DNA of 64,000 nt. Origin: Polytrichum commune (lineage: Eukaryota > Streptophyta > Polytrichopsida > Polytrichales > Polytrichaceae). Shown here piece by piece: positions 10,099 to 24,500 of the stretch. Under the pieces are notes generated by a model that saw only the letters and a program-made list of their open reading frames with translations, searched no databases and had not been told where the DNA came from. The DNA is taken from contig OX485808.1 of NCBI GenBank assembly GCA_950295325.1, forward strand, positions 12,900,501-12,964,500, given 5' to 3'. Position numbers and translations under genes: made by a program. Each line of letters opens with the position of its first letter. The first letter of the stretch is position 1.

Positions 10099-12700
10099 AG
10101 TATCAGTTTCTTGAATGTATCGACCTCTACAAAGTTTGCATTCTCAACTATTGCGACGCACTCAATATGCTTCATATGTGAGTTCAAGTTCTGTTGTCTA
10201 GGTACATCTATGCCGTCCATATGGGAAAAAGCATTTGGTAACTTAAAAAAAGAACCCCCCCAAAAAAATCTATGGCCCACACAATCTACACACTCTTGCA
10301 ATTTTTGGTACCTATGGGTAGGTTCTTTGGTACCATTATTGATATTGATTATTTGCATTCACCTACAGTATATAACCGGTCCAATATTGGTTAAGAGCAT
10401 CACCGCCCATTAGGGCGCCTTGAACTGAAAAAACCGAACTCAAAATTGATATTCATTGGAGTTCAGTTCGGAAACTATTCATGTGCCCCACCCACAAGCT
10501 TCATTGTCAAGGCATGTTCTCTGATTTGATGAGAAATCAGATGCTTAGTGGTATTCGATAATTTCCCTGAAGTCCTGAACTTCGGCTGGTTACTTCTCGA
10601 TTTGGGCGAACCAACCCATACACCTGTTCCTTGTTGGATGCCTAAACCCTTGCCTCCAAGGAACCAATGTATGGGTTGTTTCACCCCAGCCTTACTTCTC
10701 AAACTCGACCAATTCATTTGTAACTACACTAAATGCAGCTTGGTTTATGTTTTGTGACATGAGGTGGATGCGAACAGAGACATCAGAGAGAAGACCCAAC
10801 TGAGTCGCAGGAGCTGCAGTCTCCTAACTTAAGCCACGAGGAACTCGAGTCTCCGGGGGCTGCATAATCTTCGAAACAAAACCTAGGATGGTGATCATGG
10901 CAAACCATTTTAACCTAAGGGGTAACTCCAGAAGTATTGGAGGTAATGCACACAGTTTGTTGTATTCTCCCGGAGTGGAGTTCACGACGTTTCGGAACTT
11001 GCAAACATGGTTGAATTTGCAATCGAAACCCTGCCCTGAAACAACCCTGGAGTTTAGTGCATCCAAAATGCAAACCGGTGGGGCAGACTTGGCACTGAAC
11101 TTAACTGGGGGGCATTCCACTTTGCAGTTCGGGGTGCCACCGGTGGCAATGCTCTTTAGCACTGCCAGGGCTCCGGATCTGAAATCTTCGATTTTGTAGA
11201 TGCCTCGTAGACCACGCAATTGCGGGGATTTAGGGGGGCCATTTTGGGACATGGGACGGACACATTGCTGAAACGTCAACGCTCGCCCCGATTCGAAGAT
11301 ATTTATTCAAAATATCAACAGCTTTTGAAGATGCTTATCACCAATCAGTGCACCCGGAAGAGGGTGGCGTGCATTCTCGTTAATTCCAGATCTAATATGG
11401 CTGTACATTGTAGAATTAAGGAAGGTTTTGGGACTCTGTAGGAGGTCATTTGTCGTTGCGGCTTTGTGAAGTCTTCAACGACGCGGATTGTTGTTTCGGG
11501 AACGAAAGCGCAGCTGGAAAGCAAGAGATTGTTGCACCTCGGGCGGAAATTAGATGTGTGATCTTTGAGAAGAATTTTGTGGAGAGAATAACGGGGTATT
11601 GGATGGTCGGAAATTTGGGAAGAATGTGTGCTCGAGGGTTTGGAGCCATAATTTGGAAAACAGGAGCGACATAAATTTGAGATTGGAAGTGAAAATGCGG
11701 GGCTATTGCAGGTGATGGTAACAGAAGAGGAGGAGAGATGGAAGGGAGAAAGCCCGCATTGAAATTGACTCAAAGAATGTGGAGGTTGTAGTAAGGAGAT
11801 CTGTGTTTGAGGTGAGATTCTTTTGTCAATTATTATGTTTGGATCCGCGGACGAGAGGCTTTGTGTGAATTAGGTGACGAATTTTGTGAACCAGACTCGG
11901 TAAAAAACTGCAGGTAAGGCAAAGAGAGGATCTGTAAGTGGAATGTAAGGCGAAGGATGGTTGAAAATTTCCCGTTCTATTGTCAACGTGAAGTAACTTT
12001 TTGAAAATGTGCCGGTTACCTACTTCTACCACATGGTTTGATGCATTTTGTACTTAGTAGGTAGATGTCGGAGACAAAAGTCTCCACGAGCGACATCATC
12101 AGCGGTTGTAAGTAGTAGATAAAACATTCAGTAGTTTGAACTTTGCACCAATTTTGGAAGTCAGTGACAGGAAGTGTAGCAAAATTATTGCCGATATTAA
12201 TTCTCATCTTCATCCTATCTCGTGCTGTCTTCTGTTGGTTTTAAGAAATGAAGTTGTGCTGGCTTTAAGGAGGATTTAAGAGAGACTCGTAGTTTATTCT
12301 CGGCCTCAGTCATTTTCTTAGAGCAACTGCTGATTTTTGCATAGGTCTTAGCATTCAATTACTGGCTTCATTTTTCCATTAAAAATTCGGGCTGAACTTA
12401 GAGGAAGCAAGAATGACGGACTGTGTTGCATATTCTCCTTTAAATGTTGAGCTGCTGTGTCCTTGATCAGGTCGTAAGGCAATATGTATGACATCTCAAA
12501 ATTCTTTGCTAAGTCTCGCCCGGTCAAGAAAGTGGAGCTTCTTGTGTTGTAGGCTTCTTGAGCAGAGGCCTACACACTCTGTAGGAGCGAGGTTTGCAGT
12601 TTCTTCAAGTGTGAGTGCATTATTGCAATGCAAATTGTACGACGGAACATACAGGAAGTTTGGGGCGAAGAAATTTCAGATTTACAGTAGAGCTGGTCTT
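10099..12700. other. Intergenic, including upstream region of PLC-like gene
   Basis: No recognised gene. Two successive minus-strand open stretches (11345-11773 and 10824-11279) are listed separately as a weak candidate. The last few hundred bases before 12706 should hold the promoter and 5' leader of the PLC-like gene. I see no unambiguous TATA box. Several upstream ATGs lie in the presumed leader. Confidence 0.35.
10824..11773 (-). pseudogene. Unrecognised candidate coding region, possibly broken
   Basis: Two open stretches follow each other on the minus strand: 11345-11773 (142 codons) and 10824-11279 (151 codons), about 65 bp apart. The first begins with a Ser/Thr-rich, acid-poor N-terminus that could be a plastid transit peptide. 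The second is Cys- and Pro-containing with no motif I recognise. No convincing splice pair joins them. The region is less AT-rich than its surroundings, which suggests a gene, but the + strand is also open across 10888-11199. It would be divergent from the PLC-like gene. Function is unknown and it may be non-coding. Confidence 0.22.
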
Positions 12701-12705
12701 GAACC

Positions 12706-13722
12706 ATGGGGGCTCAGATAACGAAGCAGATCAATGTGATGGAAGAGGAGAAGCAATTGGCACTGATGGAGGAGGCAGAAGGCACATCGTTCCCAGGCTC
12801 AAGCTACATGCATCCGAACCACAGGGAATGGATGGCAACACTTCCCCTTGATGAGATCACCGCTCGCGATATCGTGTGGCCTGGAACACATAACTCGGCC
12901 ACAAACAAGATCGGGATCCCCTGCATCTCTCGCCCGTTTGTTCAGTGCCAGAAGCTTTCAATTTACGAACAGCTCGTATTAGGAGTCCGAGTGTTTGATA
13001 TCCGCGTCCAAAAGGACCAGAAAGTTTGCCACGGCTTCTTCTGCACGTACAATGTGGATGTCGTCCTCAACGATATCAAGAGGTTCTTGTCTGAAACTTC
13101 GTGTGAGGTCATTCTCCTTGAGCTTCGCACAGAGTGGAAGCAGATCGATCCCTTGGATTTCGATAAGTACCTCATTTCATTCTTTGGTAGTCAATTGATC
13201 CCGCAGACTGAGAAGCTCCTGGACAAGCCTTTACGTGAGCTTCTTCCTGGAAGGATTTTCTGCATATGGAAACCTAAGCAAGCTCGCCCTCCCCTTCCAG
13301 GCAGCCCGCTATGGAGCGAGACATATCTTAAGGATGACTGGATCGACACAGACCTTCCCTTTACCAAGTTCCTCTCTAACTTGGACTATTTGACGAAACA
13401 AGAACCGAATGCGGTGCGGCCGTACTTCTACCGTGTGGAGAACACAGCCACGCCACAAAATAGCGGTCCTATTGTGTGCGTGTATCCTGTTACAAACCGC
13501 ATACGCGGTTACGCCAGGCTCTTTCTCGCTGAAGTCTTCCGGCGGGGCCTTTCAGATCGAATGCAAGTTTTTTCAGAGGATTTCATCACCGACGACTTTG
13601 TCGATGCGTGCATTGGTGTGACAGTACATAGATTTGCGCATGCCAAGCTTGCTCAGAAGACCTCGCAATTCAAACAGGTGGAGATGATTATGTACCGCGG
13701 TGCAGAGTCTTTCGAGAGATGA
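12706..13722 (+). CDS. PLC-like phosphodiesterase (PI-PLC X-box type)
   Basis: Intronless 338-codon reading frame. A phospholipase C X-box-like TIM-barrel domain spans roughly residues 48-320. The family signature is visible: WPGTHNSAT with His62, GVRVFDIRV around Asp98, and CHGFF with His109, the two histidines expected for acid-base catalysis. There is no Y-box, C2 or EF-hand. It therefore belongs to the short plant PLC-like group resembling bacterial PI-PLC, not to the Ca2+-dependent plant PI-PLCs, and length is normal for that group. The ATG has good context (AACCATGGG). The MGAQITKQ start is a candidate N-myristoylation signal, which would put the enzyme at a membrane (inference). No signal peptide is visible. 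The substrate cannot be read from sequence. It probably has its own promoter. Confidence 0.9.
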   Translation: MGAQITKQINVMEEEKQLALMEEAEGTSFPGSSYMHPNHREWMATLPLDEITARDIVWPGTHNSATNKIGIPCISRPFVQCQKLSIYEQLVLGVRVFDIRVQKDQKVCHGFFCTYNVDVVLNDIKRFLSETSCEVILLELRTEWKQIDPLDFDKYLISFFGSQLIPQTEKLLDKPLRELLPGRIFCIWKPKQARPPLPGSPLWSETYLKDDWIDTDLPFTKFLSNLDYLTKQEPNAVRPYFYRVENTATPQNSGPIVCVYPVTNRIRGYARLFLAEVFRRGLSDRMQVFSEDFITDDFVDACIGVTVHRFAHAKLAQKTSQFKQVEMIMYRGAESFER

Positions 13723-15500
13723 CGAAGGTAACTTAGGTCGAACAGACAGCCTCTTCTTGTACAACGTTTGATATTTCTCACCACCATTCATCTCATCTTA
13801 CGGCTGCTTCTCAACATGAGAATATAAACGATACACCTCTGTGCAGATGTGGTGATGCACAGACTTTGTACAACAATAGGACACTTCATGCTCCGGCCAA
13901 TGTCTGGCTTCAACGGGAAAGTGATGCCCTCTCTATAGTCTACTTTAGAGGTGGTAGATTTCTTTGCAAGCATGATAGAGTTTTTCATACAGCACTACGT
14001 AATTTTCGCCATTCCTTTCTCCAGGAAACAGGTAGTAGAAAATTCGCTCTCCAAGTTGAGCTTGCAGTTTTACAATCTCCTGGTGGTAAAATAATCTTAA
14101 TGGTTCCTCTGAATTTCCACAGAGTGGTTGGGATTTTTGGGTTCTACAAGGTGATGTTATAAAGATCGCTCTTACCTCCCTTGCTTATCAAGGATATTTC
14201 TTGATGTTCTGGACATAGTTATGTAGCTTCACCCAGCCAACACCATGAGCTAGGTATTTCTTGATGATCAAACTATGTATCCAGTTCTGTTGCTATTGGC
14301 GGTGAATGCATTACAGGAAATTGTGAACATTGAACAAAGGTCCATCTATTGTCGGTTAGTTTCGTTTCTGAAGTGACTCAATTCCAGACTTCTCTTTAGT
14401 CACTGATTTGCAGGATGGAACCTACATGTACATTTATAAGAACCACAATGACGTAGTGCTGATGACTTTGGTTGGTGAAGGATTTACTACCCGCTGATCA
14501 AAATGTTAAAACTACTACAGGAAACGTTTGAGTGCAAAGATGAGTTCCACTGAATTGAGGAATAGGAGGAACAATCACTAAGTGAATTGGTTTGGTCAAT
14601 GCTTCTTGAGTAATTCCAAGTGCACCCAATTTGACACTTGACCGTGTCGGACTTGATTGCCAAGGCCAATACAGCAGTTTTATATATGCAAACCTCAAAG
14701 ATCCAAGGTGGCACAAACCTGCTTGAAAGTTGGCAAAAAGTGAATAATGACGCCAATTGAAAGACATCGACTTCAATGACATCAGGATTCAACACTCAAT
14801 TTGAGAGGTGCTACCTGAAGTAGCCACCTTATTTAAATAGAACCATACAAAGAAATGATTACTAAGATGAATTGCAAACATTTGTATCAATTACATGAAG
14901 AATACCTGTAGCATCTCCCATGTTCTACATCATGTTGATGAAAATATATCAACTAATTGCCGTCACGTCCATATTATTATGTGTTTGAAAATTTCTGAAG
15001 GGACATCATTGTTAACAATCCTTAATATATGTACTTGGGCCACATGACATACACAAAATCGTTGTTCCTGTGAACATATTGACACAGTATACAAATCATG
15101 TGACCTATACGGAAGAATAAATTTATTCAGTGCCATAAGCCATACACAGCAGGCTGAAATGCCTCATGAAATCAAAATATACCACTTGGGACTCAAGATG
15201 ACCCCAACGTACAACATTATCAAGACATTACAATACACAAACTAAGGATGGCAGTAATACGCTAATTCCAAGACAAATTACTTTGCTGATCAGAACACCC
15301 TTCTTGCAAGTGTCAGGTTCTAAAAACCTGAGATTTTCTGTCTAGCAGATAGCTAAGAGAGAACTGTTGCGTTCTCCAAGAGAGAAATATGTGCTATGTA
15401 ACATGTCTCGAACTAACGGCAAAACTGTGCAGATTTTTAATCATTTCCTATAATCATTGCTGGAAAGGTGGATTGTGGTTGTTTAGTTGGGGTTTAGGGC
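13723..15500. other. Intergenic region between PLC-like and EDR2-like 3' ends
   Basis: No gene is supported. The two flanking genes converge here, so the stretch should hold both 3' untranslated regions and their poly(A) sites. Short frames (13866-14162 +, 14487-14795 -) have no recognisable homology. Confidence 0.5.
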
Positions 15501-18500
15501 TCATGATTCTATATCTTGGTCTAGATGGACTGCCGACTCCACTTTGATTCGATCAATCCTCACTGTTCCTAACAAGTACTCTGGCAGCTCGTGTTCCATC
15601 TTGGCCTGCAAACAAAAAAAACAAAAGATGAATAAGACCATTGAGGCTAGGAGTTTCAGCCTTTGGCAATCCAATTTTCACCAAACTTCCAATATCCTGG
15701 CTGAATTTTTGTGAACCTTTAGCACATACCAGCAGTCATGTAAATCAGATTTCTACTCTGCTCCTTGCATGAAAAAAAAATTAATTGAGTTATTTCTTCC
15801 TTCCATTTGCAAGAAACCTTCAACTTCTGTGTAAAAATATACAGAAAATGCAAAAGGAAAGTGATTTGAGGCGAAAGTGCAGGGTGGTAACAGACAACAG
15901 GTCCAATTGCTAAGTTGCAGGTACGAAGAAAGAACATCACCTCAATTAAAATCGCAAGGTCAACAACAACGCTAGTAATGTAACCCAGAACTAAACCCAC
16001 CACGCCTCGTGCCACCGAAGATGACCCAATGTCCACATCAATCTGGAAATAAAGAAACAAATTAAACTCTTGACACTATGTTTGCAGTGAGCGAGGAATG
16101 ACTGGAAGTATTGCCTTTTTTGGTTTTTCAAAATGACCTCTTTTATCAAAATGTAATAGTATAGCAGAGACAATCTTGCTCGAATGTTTCATAAAATGAG
16201 TAATCGAGGGAAATGCAATAGGAAAAGTGTTAAGAAAGAGTTAGAATTCGCCTCATTTAAAGTACCTCCAGAAAGTTATCTTCCCGCAAGTAATTACAAG
16301 TGACAGCTTTTCCCAATAGGCATGCTTTGGTGCCCACAGCCCGCTTTACCATCCAATATCCCTGCAAACAAGCCCACATTTGATGAACTTTCCGCATTCA
16401 GAGAACTACCACTATTTCAACCTTCTGTACAATCACAAAAAGTGTTCACAAGTGCCTACAGGTAAGATGAATGTATGACTTAAGTACACAAATGATCAGT
16501 ACTTTCTTTCAGGGATGTGTGTATCCTTGTTTGTATTCATACATTGACACAGTTGCTTCTGTTTTGATCAATTTATCTTACCTCTACAATACTAGGGATG
16601 AGCTTAAATCGAGAATTCCGAAAAGCATTGTCTCCATTGGCAAATTGATCAAGAAGTGAGCCGGGTCGAATTGGCTTCTCTGCTATGAAGTAGAATACCA
16701 AGCTGTAGTTGGGCTTGGCTGGAACCTGTCCAAAATACCTCCTTAATATTAGACAATTTTTTCATAAATCACTTTCTTGACAAATTTGACCAAAAGAGAT
16801 CCGCAAATCTCAAGCACAACAAATAGAATTTGATCAGGTAGTTCCTGAAAAGAAAAACAGTATTTCAGGTATTGTGAATAAATAAAAAAATGTGGCTACC
16901 TGTAGGTTGATTACAAGGATAAAAGGAGCCTTCTTGCCTGCTGCAGACTGGCACAACATATTAACACAAGAACACACTTCAGTGTTTATGTATATATTTC
17001 AGATGCAATTTGTGATGAGTTGCAAGTTCTTTACTCCAGCTTTGATTCCACAGCAGTTAGTAGTGTTGTGACTTGGCCATAGCCTTCTGAATTGGGATTG
17101 TCCTTAATTTCATTAAGTAAAACCTCTGGTGTCAAATGGCTAAGTATTAAGTCAAACTTCTACTCCTTCAGAAAAAATACTCCATGAATAACCTTACAAA
17201 CAAATGTCTTTAACTATTCTTTGATAGAGTACTGTGCAGAGAAATGCTACAGAAAGAATCCTTTTTTTATATTTAAAAAAAACTTATCATTCAAAATCTC
17301 CAGTGAAAATGGGATACTTGAGGTCCAGTTTCTTACCTGTACACAAGAACTGGAATGTTTAGCAATGTGATCAATCCTCTGCTCTGACTTCAACCAGTCC
17401 ACAGCTAGGAGTTTCAAAAGTGGGTCTCCTCCGGATATCTAGTCCACACACACCATAATCAAATTTCAGATACTTGACCATACATACATAAGGTATAATG
17501 TGGGCATTATGTGGTCACTCTTCTTAATTGGATGCCTATATTTTTAAATGAAGTATAAAGATCCTTTTTGTTAAAAACCTTATTTATTTATTTCTTTTTT
17601 ACACAGTATAACGTATCTTGAGACTATGGTATGAAACTAAATGGTGTAGGATCTATTCTCCACTAAGCTACGCTAGAGTCAGCCAAAATGATTGGGTGGA
17701 TCAGCCCAAATTAGAGCTCACCAATTGGAGTTGTATTTCATAAAAAACATGAAAAGATAACCATTTAAGGCTTCTCTAACTTAGCTGAAATTGAGGGTTC
17801 ACAACCTTATGTGACAAGCAGAAGGGACTTTGTTGACAAACACTAGAGTGCAGATTTAGGGTTTAGGGTTTAAGGTGCACAAACCTTGAGACTATCGTCA
17901 TTGTAAGTGCGGCTACGGACCATGAAACCCTTGCCACCTGGATCTGACCACCCATTGGAGTCATGTTTGCTTACAGTTCTCCTCAATACTGACTTAAACA
18001 TGTCAGGATCTAAATCCACAGATGGTACACCCCCATCAAGATCTTGCTCTCCTCTAGATCCTGCATAAATTGAAAAGCATGTTTAGTTAACAGAAAATAC
18101 ATTCATATTTTGTTCAGGGAAAAGAACTTAATGCTTACAAACCTAGTCATCATCAATTACAACATCCACAGCCACTGAAACTCTTTGTTACTTCTAACCT
18201 GCTATCACATAGTTCGCATCAGAAAAAATTAAAACATAAAAACTTACCAGCCAGTTTTTTGCTGGAAAGTGTCAGCATGAGCCCCCAAGAGACTCCTCTG
18301 AATTTCTGGCTCGGTGTCTGTACAAACATGAGAACGTATTAGTTTCCGTAATTTTGCTTCACAAAAATACAATAGTTTACAGATTCTTATTCATGGTGTT
18401 TCCAGTTACATATGCAAAATTTACAAAAAGACCCTAATCAGAAGGGAAAACCTTACATCTTCTATTAAGTGATGAATTCGGATTGTGTTCTTGGGAAAGA

Positions 18501-21500
18501 TCGTAATAAGGTGTTAAACTAGAAACCATTTGTGGGGGAAAAAGAGACCCCAGTCTCCTCACTACCTCTTTCCTTAAAATATTAGATCTGCAAGGTCCAA
18601 AGCATGCCAATTTTTCAGAGCAAGACCAGAGATCAGAGATCCCGACTTTCTCCTTAAATGATGACATTTTAACCACATGATACACTTTTTGACAATTACT
18701 TACAATGAAGTATTTACGTTAACCAGATATGGAATGGGTTTCAGTCAAATTCTTGAGTTGCTTTGGCTAACATTAAATCATGGTCTCCAGATTCTTAGAG
18801 TCCACTAATCTTTGGTCAAATAGATAGGATATAATAGGCCAAAACTGTATAGGAATTTTAAAACTTGTTTGAACACGTGCAACCTAAGGACAAGTGCAAG
18901 GACATTAGTTGATACCACAAAACTTTATAGTTGGAGGGGGCCAACTTATTACAGTTTGGTCGGGATTTGGTTGTTTTGCATACAACACATTTCATGTTCA
19001 GTAACTTTTCAGTCCATGCTTGGAGGTAGTATAATGATTTGAACAAAGAACTCTCTATATTGGTTTATTGAGGCTCAATCTCATTTTGGCATGCTAAGTT
19101 GAGCTAAACTGGGTTAAGTCCTCAATAAACCAAATTAAGTTGCCCTTCATTCAAATTTCAATACTACCTCCAAGTATGCACATGTGGAAAGAAAATATTA
19201 GTTCTTAAGTACAAAAACAACCAATGGAGATCATAGGGGACTCCAATAGCAAGAGATAGGATTGGTTGCCAACCTTATGTTTAGAGACCAGACCATGTTC
19301 TTCATTTTCATCATCATCATCATCCTCGGGGTTGTCTGCCATTAATGCATCGTAAAATTCCTCTTGTGTTTCTAAAAGTGCAGGATCAGGTGGAGCTTGC
19401 ATGAGCATTGAGGGCATCCCCCCAGGTGTGACAGGCTCAGCTGTTTCCAGCATTTTTGTCACCTGGTTACCACCTAACCTCTTCTTTGCTTGGGCTTCAA
19501 GCTGAATAAGCTCGGGATTCGCTCCAAAAGCCTCTCTTAGACCTACAATGATAGGCCCACATTGATTACTTGATCACTTTAAAAGTCAGGGGCCCCCTTT
19601 ACGCTAGAGAGGTTGAGAGCTTGAAGTAGCCGACTTCTCGTTGGGAGGCAAGAAGCCTCTTATGCATGCTTGTTCAATCAAGTCCACTTTGCACTGGAGC
19701 TTTCAACTCAATTAGAGCTTGATCTTTTTACCAGGCTTACAAAGCTTGGATGGGTGATGGACACCATGTGCAACAACTACGACAATCGAGCTCCCAACTC
19801 GAGCTCGAGTGTAATGGGGGCCTAAGATTTGATATCTTTATTCCAACAAAGAATAGAGGTACTTGAAATCAATTCTTACTTACCTGCAATCCGGCAGAGC
19901 AATATGTAGGGCAGGGTCTTATGGAACTTTGAGTAATGATTTTTCCTCCATCGGCCCCATCCAGTGGACTTCACCTCTACTATTTGTGTGACAAGCGATC
20001 GAGGAGTACCACCATGATGTCTTCCTGGCAAAGGCGTAATCTCCCAAATTCCCGCTGCAAATCAACACAAATCTAGTCCGAGTAAAAACAATGTCACTGG
20101 AAAATACCTACAAGGTGCAAGAAGAGTCGAACGGACACCCCATTCACTGTACAAATCTATGACAAGATTGCATTGGAGCATAAATGCACCCTTCTACCTG
20201 TGCATGACCCCTGCAAAAAAAAAAAAAATTTGAGAGAGAGAAAGAGAGAGAGAGAGCCCCTGGTACCCACAACTTTTAAGATGACCAGATGATTCATTGA
20301 CCCCCACAATGACTGGGTGGTTCATAGCTCAATAATGACATGCATAGTAAAGTGGCCCAAGATTGAGACGTACGACTGAGATCAACTCGCTGATAGCCAG
20401 ATTTAAGAGGTCGTGCTTTGTGTGTGACTGAAATTTGAGTAATAGCTGCAATCAAGATACATAAACCTCCTGTCAGGGACAGATATTTATCAAATTCATA
20501 GGCAACATATATAGAGACAGCAAAAACAAAATATGAGTCTTGGAACAATATGCATATGGTGCCACTTTTGTGGACAAACCCACCATAACCTGAAAAAAAA
20601 TTCCAGTGACTTTTTTTTTTGATAAAGTAAATCACCTCAATATCTTAAGGAAGGAAATGCTCACAATAAGAACCATCTTGGTCACGGCGCCAATACCGTG
20701 AAAACAAAAAGTCGCGTTTGCTTTGAAATCTGAACATACCAACAACCTACAAATGAATTCCACTGTCCAACACCTTCAAAAGTATGTACAATGAAGTATA
20801 CAGAATAAAGGGTATTAACAGGTATGCTCAACAGTGAGATTGGTTAGCCCAGAAAATACAGAAGATGAGTGATGTCTACACTGAGAAATTGAGAAATACA
20901 TCAATATCCTATAAATCTGCGATTAATGAAAGCCTGTTAAAAAATACAAACCTCTTATAATACTTGGGGTCAAATGATCCATACACAACGTCTGTGTGTC
21001 CATCAATTTGCTCAACAAGCTCCAAATTGCCTGTCAAAATATCCCATCTGAAAGAACAAAATCCAATGGACAAGAATATACTCAGAACTATCAGAAGACC
21101 AAACCTTGATTAAGTCTGGCACTCGAATCAAAAAAATTGTCTTCTTCATAATCCAGACCAATCGCTACCTTTGTACAACAGATCATAGTATAGTTTTAAG
21201 AATCATACTTTGCAACAACAACAACAACAAAAATTAAATAAGGGTACATTGTCTCACTGGTATCTTGAAGTGCTATCCAGACTCATGATCTGCTCAAAAA
21301 TTATCTCTGGTGATGCTTCAACCACTCCCACTGATTTCATAATGGTACCTTTCTCTGCCTACATCAACCATGCAAAGACGTGTAAGATAGACTTTTCCAC
21401 CAGTTCATGGAGGCTCAAAATCCATACACAAAATAAATTGAAACTCAAACCTTGTAAAATAAGCGGACAATTCTTGACCATCAACAAGAAGCATGTCTTA

Positions 21501-24500
21501 CCTTTGAGGCTGTGGCATCTTCAAAAATTCGAAGGCCTGATTGTTCACCAAGGTAAAAACAGAGTCAATTACTCCAGTGTAAGACACATTTACTAGTATA
21601 CTGCTTAGAGCACAGCTCAATTGTCCCGTCAGATGATTTGAATGAGTAACACACCTTGTAGTTAAGTACATTGAGATACATACTGTTGCTCTAGTCGTAT
21701 TTTTGGTTTGAAAATGTATGGATCAAGTAGATCAAATTTTGGATATAATACTATATTGGCTAAATCATACACTAACCATCATTGAAGGACCCTTCAATAC
21801 TGTTACAGATCATCTCATCCTTAGAGCTACTCAAAAAGGTTGCAGAGATTTTCTTTCTGTTCTACCAATCTCAAAGGTCAAGATGACCATACCATTGGGC
21901 AGAATAGGTTATAATTGTTACAACATTGCATGAAGATGGAGCCAACATTACAGCAACAAGGGGTACACTCACCATTGACAGTGCAAAAACATCTCCAGTC
22001 TGATTGTTCAAAAGTATCCCCTTCCCTGTGGTTGTATACACCATCTGAATTTGGATCTTGAGGTGATACCATAGATGGCCGCCTCAATAGCGCATCCGGA
22101 CCTGCTCACCCAAAACCTCCTTTTTTATTAAAAGCCTGGAAATACTTAATTTGCATATTGGATGTCAAAATGAGCGGAAACACAAACATACAGACATTGC
22201 CAAGAATGTGAAAAGGGGCAATTTTGTGCACAATTGTACCTCTTGCACCAATGGTGATGAGCTTGCCTATGCTTCTTGAGGCTGACCGAGAGTGGGTTCG
22301 AGGGCCATTAATAGCAAACCTGTAGGTATCATGTAGTATATAAATAAGAAACAAAGGTCAAGTCTCTTAAAATCAACATCATTCACCATTCTCAGGACAA
22401 ACATATGTTGAAAGTTGATGTCAACTTACTCGTCTTCACCGTTGATGATTCTGTGACCACTCCCAATCCTCTCACTCACATATTCACCCTGTATCACACT
22501 TTAACACAGCATGTAAATATTATGGGTAATACCTAAGGACCAATTCATTGACACAAAATCACATTCTTAGTAACTCTTGTATGCAGTAAAGCAGGAGAGC
22601 TTCAGGTCACTACATTCATATTACAGCACAGACTAATCACATACTTTAATCCTTTTAAGGTCCAAGAGATCCATTCTGGACCTGAAGTGTCATGCGGAGG
22701 GGTTCAAGTTAACTTCTATATCTTTTATCTAGAAGTGTCAAAAAAGCACCCTAATTCAAATTAGTCCATTTGTCTAATGCAGTATTCCAATTGGAACATA
22801 CATATATGGCGTCATATAAATGACCTAGACTCATACCACATATGTCTAATCACCATTTTCACATCTTACTTTATTTTCTCTTACTCTTCTTGATAGATTC
22901 TGCTAGATATGATTCAATATCATAGAAAAAAAAAGTATTTTTGCAACACTTTATTGGGCAGTCCTACAAATCGCCATGTGTCATGTATGAACACACCCTC
23001 AGTCCTTAAGGGATTCAGAGAGAAATTTGTACCTCTTCCTTGGCATGTTTGAAAGCAGAAATCCACTTCTCAACTTCCTCGGCACTGGTGCATGCAAACT
23101 GCTCAGCAACTCAGCAGACGACATTGGTCAGGTTTTATGACTTGAAAAATCTACACCATTTGACAAAAAGACTGTTACATCAAACATGGCCAACATCATG
23201 CAATGGTAGATTCGAACAGTATTATTACCTCCCCCTGTCTGCTTTGATCAACGCGGTTGTAGATCTTCATTACGTACAAAGCCTGCACAAACAAAGCTAC
23301 ACAATGTCAAGAGCTTGAGACACAAAGATTATCCATGATTATTAAACAGTTCAAAATAATACAAAGGCTAAATGAAGCCAGACTTCAGCTACCACGACAT
23401 CACCAGGCATGCAATCGTGCAATACTACTCTTTCTAGGCCCATGTGTAATTCTCATGAACAAAACACAAGAGAATCCTCAGATTGATGAGCCATGTCCTA
23501 CCTCTTAATCTGCCTGTATAATTACTTACCCTTCCGCTGACAATTTGGCGGCCAACTTCCTCCACCATCAAATGTGTGCCAACGAGCCCACTTGTGACAG
23601 CCACCTGAAAAGAACATGCAAAGTGTAAATCTGGGTCCCTGTGGCATGCGTCTCAGAAGCTCACAATGAGTTGACTGGAGAAGAACAAAATACTCAGTGT
23701 ATTCTGCAAGCGAACGAAATTATGCCAGGATGCTCTTAGTCTTTGCAAATAATCGAAATTAACCCAGGAGGCTCTTCGCAGAAAGAACAAATTCTTAGTA
23801 TGTTCAGCAATCAAAAGAAGTTAACCCAGGACACTCTTTGCACTTTGCAAAGAACCGAAGTGAACACAGGACGCTTCACAGACAGAAACGAATTCTTAGT
23901 GTGTTCTTCAAACAACTGTAGTTAACCCTGGAGGCTCTTCACAGAAAAGAACAAATTCTCAATGTACTCTGCAAACAACCGCTATTAACACAATGCGCTC
24001 TTCACAGAAAGAAACATATTCTCAGTGTATTCTACATGCAAACAAAGGAAGTTAACCCAGGACGCCCTCCACATAAAAAATAAATTCTCAGTGTATCCTG
24101 CAAACAAAAGGAAGTTCATATAAAGAAACAAATTTTCAATGTATCCTGCAAACAACAAAGTTATCCCAGGACGCTCTTCATTGCAAGAAGATGGTGTAGG
24201 AAGCCACCGAGTGAGAGAGTGATGCCAGCATTCTTCGTTCCTGATCTACTTTCAGGATGGATTCCCCAAAGCCCTGATTAAAATCAAAGTTTCTATGGTT
24301 TTCCGAAGATATCCGAAAAAAATTCTCAATGTAATGTGCAAACAATCGAAGTTAGGCTCTTCACAGAAACAACGAATCCTCACTGTATTCTGCAGAGAAC
24401 CAAAGTTGACTCAGGATGCTCTTCACAGAAAGAAACAAATTCTTGGGATATTCAGAAAGAACAGATTCTCGGCGAATCCGCAAACAAATGAAGTCAAACG

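Noticed and set aside
17855-17875. TTTAGGG repeats suggesting an interstitial telomere
   Set aside because: Only about two units within an intron; too short to be telomeric.
18434-18685. 83-codon minus-strand frame between exons 14 and 15 of the EDR2-like gene
   Set aside because: I first took it for an exon. Its donor leaves phase 1, which puts the next exon out of frame and hits a stop. Joining 19274 directly to 18317 keeps phase and gives the expected FRGVSWG block, so this is intron.
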